Positions 39,867 to 42,242 of a stretch of DNA of 42,242 nt are shown in pieces (the first letter of the stretch is position 1; every line of letters begins with the position of its first letter). The notes under the pieces were generated by a model. The model saw only the letters and a program-made list of their open reading frames with translations, was not told the origin of the DNA and made no database searches. The DNA is from Micromonosporaceae bacterium (GTDB lineage Bacteria > Actinomycetota > Actinomycetes > Mycobacteriales > Micromonosporaceae). The stretch lies in NCBI GenBank assembly GCA_003543035.1, contig DPJL01000070.1, positions 1-42,242 on the forward strand, read 5' to 3'. The translations under genes and the position numbers were made by a program.

Positions 39867-40901
39867 GTGCTATGCCCCGCGTGCGCTCTTGACCAGCTGA
39901 CCCCACTGGCCGATCTCGGCGAAATGCCGGTCGCCTGTGGGATGACCTTTCCGAGCCCGCAAGCGGCCCGGACCTCGCTAAGCGGACGGATGAGCCTCGC
40001 TCATTGCGCTGCATGCGGCCATGTCGCCAACATCGCCTTCGACCCGCAACTAGGGCACTTTGACGCGACGTTCGAGGCGGCCCTCTTCCACTCGCCGACC
40101 TATACCGCTTATGCCACCGGGGTTGTCGACCGTTTGGTGAAACGCTATGACCTAGTGGGCAAGAAGGTCCTCGAGGTGGCCAGCGGCAGCCCGGTTCTGT
40201 TGGCACATCTCACCGATCTGGGCTGCGAGCCCACCGGCGTTCCGGGCTCGGACCCGGAGGATGGCACCTTCGACCTCATCCTGGCCCGCTTCGTGCTGGA
40301 GCACATGGCCGACCCGGGAGGCCTGCTTACCCAGCTGCGCAAGGCTTCTCAGCGAGCCTTCATCGAAGTGCCCGATGCCGGTTACGACCTGACGACGGCG
40401 GGCTGGGATTGCATCTACCCGCACGTCGGCTACTTCGGATCCACCTCCCTGCAAGCGCTTTGCGCGCGAACCGGCTGGCGCATCGTGGAAAGCGGCAAAG
40501 CCTTCCACGACCAGTACCTGTGGGCCGAGATCGAAGCGTGCGCGCCGACGACCCCAGCGCCGGCACAGGTTCCGCCGCTCGAGCTCACCTTCGCGGCTGC
40601 CACCTCGCATTGGCAGACAACGCTCACCGGGCACAAGGCAGTCGTCTGGGGTGCCGGGACGAGAGGGACCATGTTCTGCAACCGGGTCGATCCGCGAGCT
40701 GGCCTAATTGCCGGTGTGGTGGACCGCAATCCGGGCAAGCACGGGCGCTTTCTACCGATCACGGGCCATCGGGTGCTCTCCCCCACCGACCTGACCACGC
40801 TTCAGCCGGACACGGTGATCCTGACCAACCCCGCGTACCGCGACGAGATCGCCGCCGAGCTTGCCACGATGGATGTCACCGCCACCGTCCTCGTCGCCTG
40901 A
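39867..40901 (+). CDS. Zinc-type methyltransferase-family protein with shortened SAM domain
   Basis: A 344-residue relative of the C-methyltransferase at 27215. It keeps the zinc-binding cysteines (Cys3, Cys6, Cys47, Cys50) and the C-terminal domain (VVWGAGTRGTMFCNRVD, VDRNPGKHGRFLP). The central domain is contracted: after VLEVASGSPVLLAHL and TGVPGSDPEDG there is no counterpart of the ~35-residue stretch of its relative, and the EHYHYL catalytic signature is replaced by IYPHVGYFG. It may have lost methyltransferase activity or act on a different substrate. GTG at 39867 is the start. It ends 19 bases before the second nested palindrome. Confidence 0.75.
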   Translation: MLCPACALDQLTPLADLGEMPVACGMTFPSPQAARTSLSGRMSLAHCAACGHVANIAFDPQLGHFDATFEAALFHSPTYTAYATGVVDRLVKRYDLVGKKVLEVASGSPVLLAHLTDLGCEPTGVPGSDPEDGTFDLILARFVLEHMADPGGLLTQLRKASQRAFIEVPDAGYDLTTAGWDCIYPHVGYFGSTSLQALCARTGWRIVESGKAFHDQYLWAEIEACAPTTPAPAQVPPLELTFAAATSHWQTTLTGHKAVVWGAGTRGTMFCNRVDPRAGLIAGVVDRNPGKHGRFLPITGHRVLSPTDLTTLQPDTVILTNPAYRDEIAAELATMDVTATVLVA

Positions 40902-40920
40902 CCCACCTTGGCAAGATCGC

Positions 40921-40982
40921 GACAACTCCACAGGAGTTGCTGCTAAGACGACGGCCATAACAGCAACTCCTGTGGAGTTGTC
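40921..40982. repeat. Nested double palindrome (copy 2), possible bidirectional terminator
   Basis: Two self-palindromic 17-bp cores, CAACTCCACAGGAGTTG at 40923-40939 and its reverse complement at 40964-40980, are spaced as in copy 1. Flanks extend the outer pairing to about 24 bp (with one mismatch). It lies between the convergent methyltransferase-like gene and the ligase gene, and ends 3 bases before the ligase stop at 40986. The core is identical to that at 2985-3044, 38 kb away. Confidence 0.8.
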
Positions 40983-40985
40983 ACG

Positions 40986-42106
40986 TCAAGGAAGGGCGGG
41001 GGGAGGCGGCGTGGGTGGGGCGGTGAGGCGCCACATTGCCGCGGCCGCACCGGTCAGAATCGCCAGGAAGAGCGCGTAGGTCCGGAAACCCAAGGAGTCA
41101 AAGGTGAACGAGACCGCGATGGCGATCATCTGCACCGCGATCAGGCAGGCGCACAGGTGCCTGTCCGCGAGCCTGGTCGATCTGCGGTAGGCGATCGCAG
41201 CCAAGGTGATCGCTCCAATGTGGAGCACGGCCAGGGCGATGACGCCGATGATCCCGCCGCCCACGAGCTGTTGCAGCCACTGGTTGTCCAGCCACGTGTA
41301 TTCGGTCGGAATGAAGGTTCCTTGGCCACGGCCGAGGATCCAATGCCCGGAAAGCCAGGGCTGCACAGTCTCCCAGTCGTCGGCCCGGCTCTGCACGCTC
41401 GGGTCTTTGTCCCAGCCTTGGAAGAGGCCGAGGACGGTACCCAGCAAGCCCGGCATGGCAAAGATCAACATGATCATCATGCCGATGCAGGGGAGCACGA
41501 TGTTGAACCGGATCCGCCAGCTCCACGCCGGGATCATCACGATGAGAGCCATTGCCAGGGCCACGATCCCGGTGCGCGACATCGTCATCGGCACCGCCAT
41601 GAACATGAGGCACCCGGCCACACCTGACCACTGCCGCATCGGGCGCGTGGGCGCGAACCGTCCCATGTGGACGGCGAAGGGCAGCATCATCGCCATGACG
41701 GTGCTGAACTCGATGTAGTGCCCGGTGGTGCTGGCCACCCGCATATGTCCGGCCCCGCGCATCTCCAGACCGTTGAGGTTGCCGTGATAGACGAGCCCCG
41801 GGATCTGGATGTAGGCCGTGATGTCCAGGGCCAGAAACGCTTGGAAGATACCGATGACAGCCATGAGCGCGCTGCCGAGCAGCATCACCCGGATGATGCC
41901 TTCGAGCCTCTCCTTACGGTGGATCCCGTCTGCCATAGCCAGAATCGCGCCGCAGAAACCGAGCACGCCGATAATGGCGCGGACTGCTCCGTTGTCCTCG
42001 AGAGCCGGCATGCCTCGCATGAGGCCGGCCGCATAGGAGGCGAGCATCGCGGCCAGGAACAGGAACATAATCCAGCGCATCGGCTGGAAGCCGCGGGTCA
42101 CCAACC
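40986..42106 (-). CDS. O-antigen ligase/polymerase-like membrane protein, 5' end missing
   Basis: The genuine part encodes about 373 residues with about ten membrane helices and the Wzy/ligase-family motif GHWILGRGQGTFIPTEY followed by DNQWLQQLVGGGIIG. The protein would polymerise or ligate the glycan on the outer membrane face. The upstream end is lost: the open frame continues to 42224, but bases from about 42107 are sequencing adapter, so the apparent N-terminal 39 residues (including DVFSSDL) are not real. The first trustworthy residues are about RLVTRGFQP. The stop is next to the nested palindrome. Confidence 0.8.
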
Positions 42107-42242
42107 TCGGGGAAGAGCGTAGATTGGAAGAGCACACGTATGAAATACAGTCACCCGTTAGACGCCTGTGCAGCAGATCGGATGAGAACACGTCTGAACT
42201 CCAGTCACCCAGGTTATCTCGCATGCCGGTCTTGTCTAGGAC
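42107..42242. other. Illumina adapter contamination at contig end
   Basis: 42107-42120 resembles the TruSeq read-2 adapter end (TCGG..AAGAGCGT). 42121-42154 is a degraded copy of the AGATCGGAAGAGCACACG adapter continuing to CAGTCAC. 42175-42208 is a second copy with two mismatches, followed after a few index-like bases by ATCTCGCATGCCG, near the ATCTCGTATGCCG adapter tail. This is artefact, not genome. Confidence 0.95.

Overview
The window is GC-rich and densely coding. Its gene content fits a filamentous or polar-growing actinomycete: a 180-kDa-type NAD-glutamate dehydrogenase, a lipoprotein penicillin-binding protein, an isobutyryl-CoA mutase large subunit, a MeaB-type GTPase, crotonyl-CoA carboxylase/reductase, and two FilP/DivIVA-like coiled-coil proteins. 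From memory, a similar neighbourhood (acyl-CoA mutase, thioredoxin-like YbbN, FtsX-type ABC transporter, MeaB, thiolase, epimerase, FilP/Scy) occurs in Streptomyces. I cannot name the genus. The right end is a contig end, and its last ~136 bases are sequencing-adapter sequence, not genome.

Region 1 (1-14.75 kb) is housekeeping and acyl-CoA metabolism. It begins with the 5' part of NAD-glutamate dehydrogenase (minus) and a divergent class B PBP lipoprotein (plus). A minus-strand block follows: two small membrane proteins, an arginase-family enzyme, a cysteine-free YbbN-like protein, IcmA, two ABC ATPases with a large FtsX-type permease, MeaB-like GTPase and acetyl-CoA acetyltransferase. The methylmalonyl-CoA epimerase is divergent. 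Thiolase, epimerase, Icm, MeaB and Ccr (region 2) together describe interconversion of C4 acyl-CoAs and supply of ethylmalonyl/methylmalonyl-CoA.

Region 2 (14.75-25.8 kb) is more accessory. It has two tandem paralogous exported proteins, each a tachylectin-like propeller fused to a dimethylformamidase-like domain. Convergent to them are an HTH regulator and a 2-oxoglutarate/Fe(II) oxygenase-like protein. Then come ccr and two tandem coiled-coil cytoskeletal proteins separated by a strong terminator hairpin, and a frameshifted acetyltransferase pseudogene.

Region 3 (25.8-42.1 kb) is an exopolysaccharide or cell-surface glycan cluster. It contains a sugar nucleotidyltransferase, PIG-L deacetylase and sugar C-methyltransferase operon; a divergent GT2; a six-gene, translationally coupled minus operon (nucleotide-sugar dehydrogenase, GT2, epimerase, polytopic membrane protein, GT1, flippase); a protein of unknown function built from two cysteine-containing modules; a Ugd/UDP-xylose-synthase-like pair; a second zinc-type methyltransferase; and an O-antigen-ligase-like polymerase cut by the contig end.

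Three convergent gene boundaries carry long hairpins. Two of these, 38 kb apart, share the same 17-bp self-palindrome in a nested double arrangement. No tRNA, rRNA, CRISPR array, transposase or phage gene was seen. No gene-free stretch exceeds 300 bases; the longest is 36240-36500.
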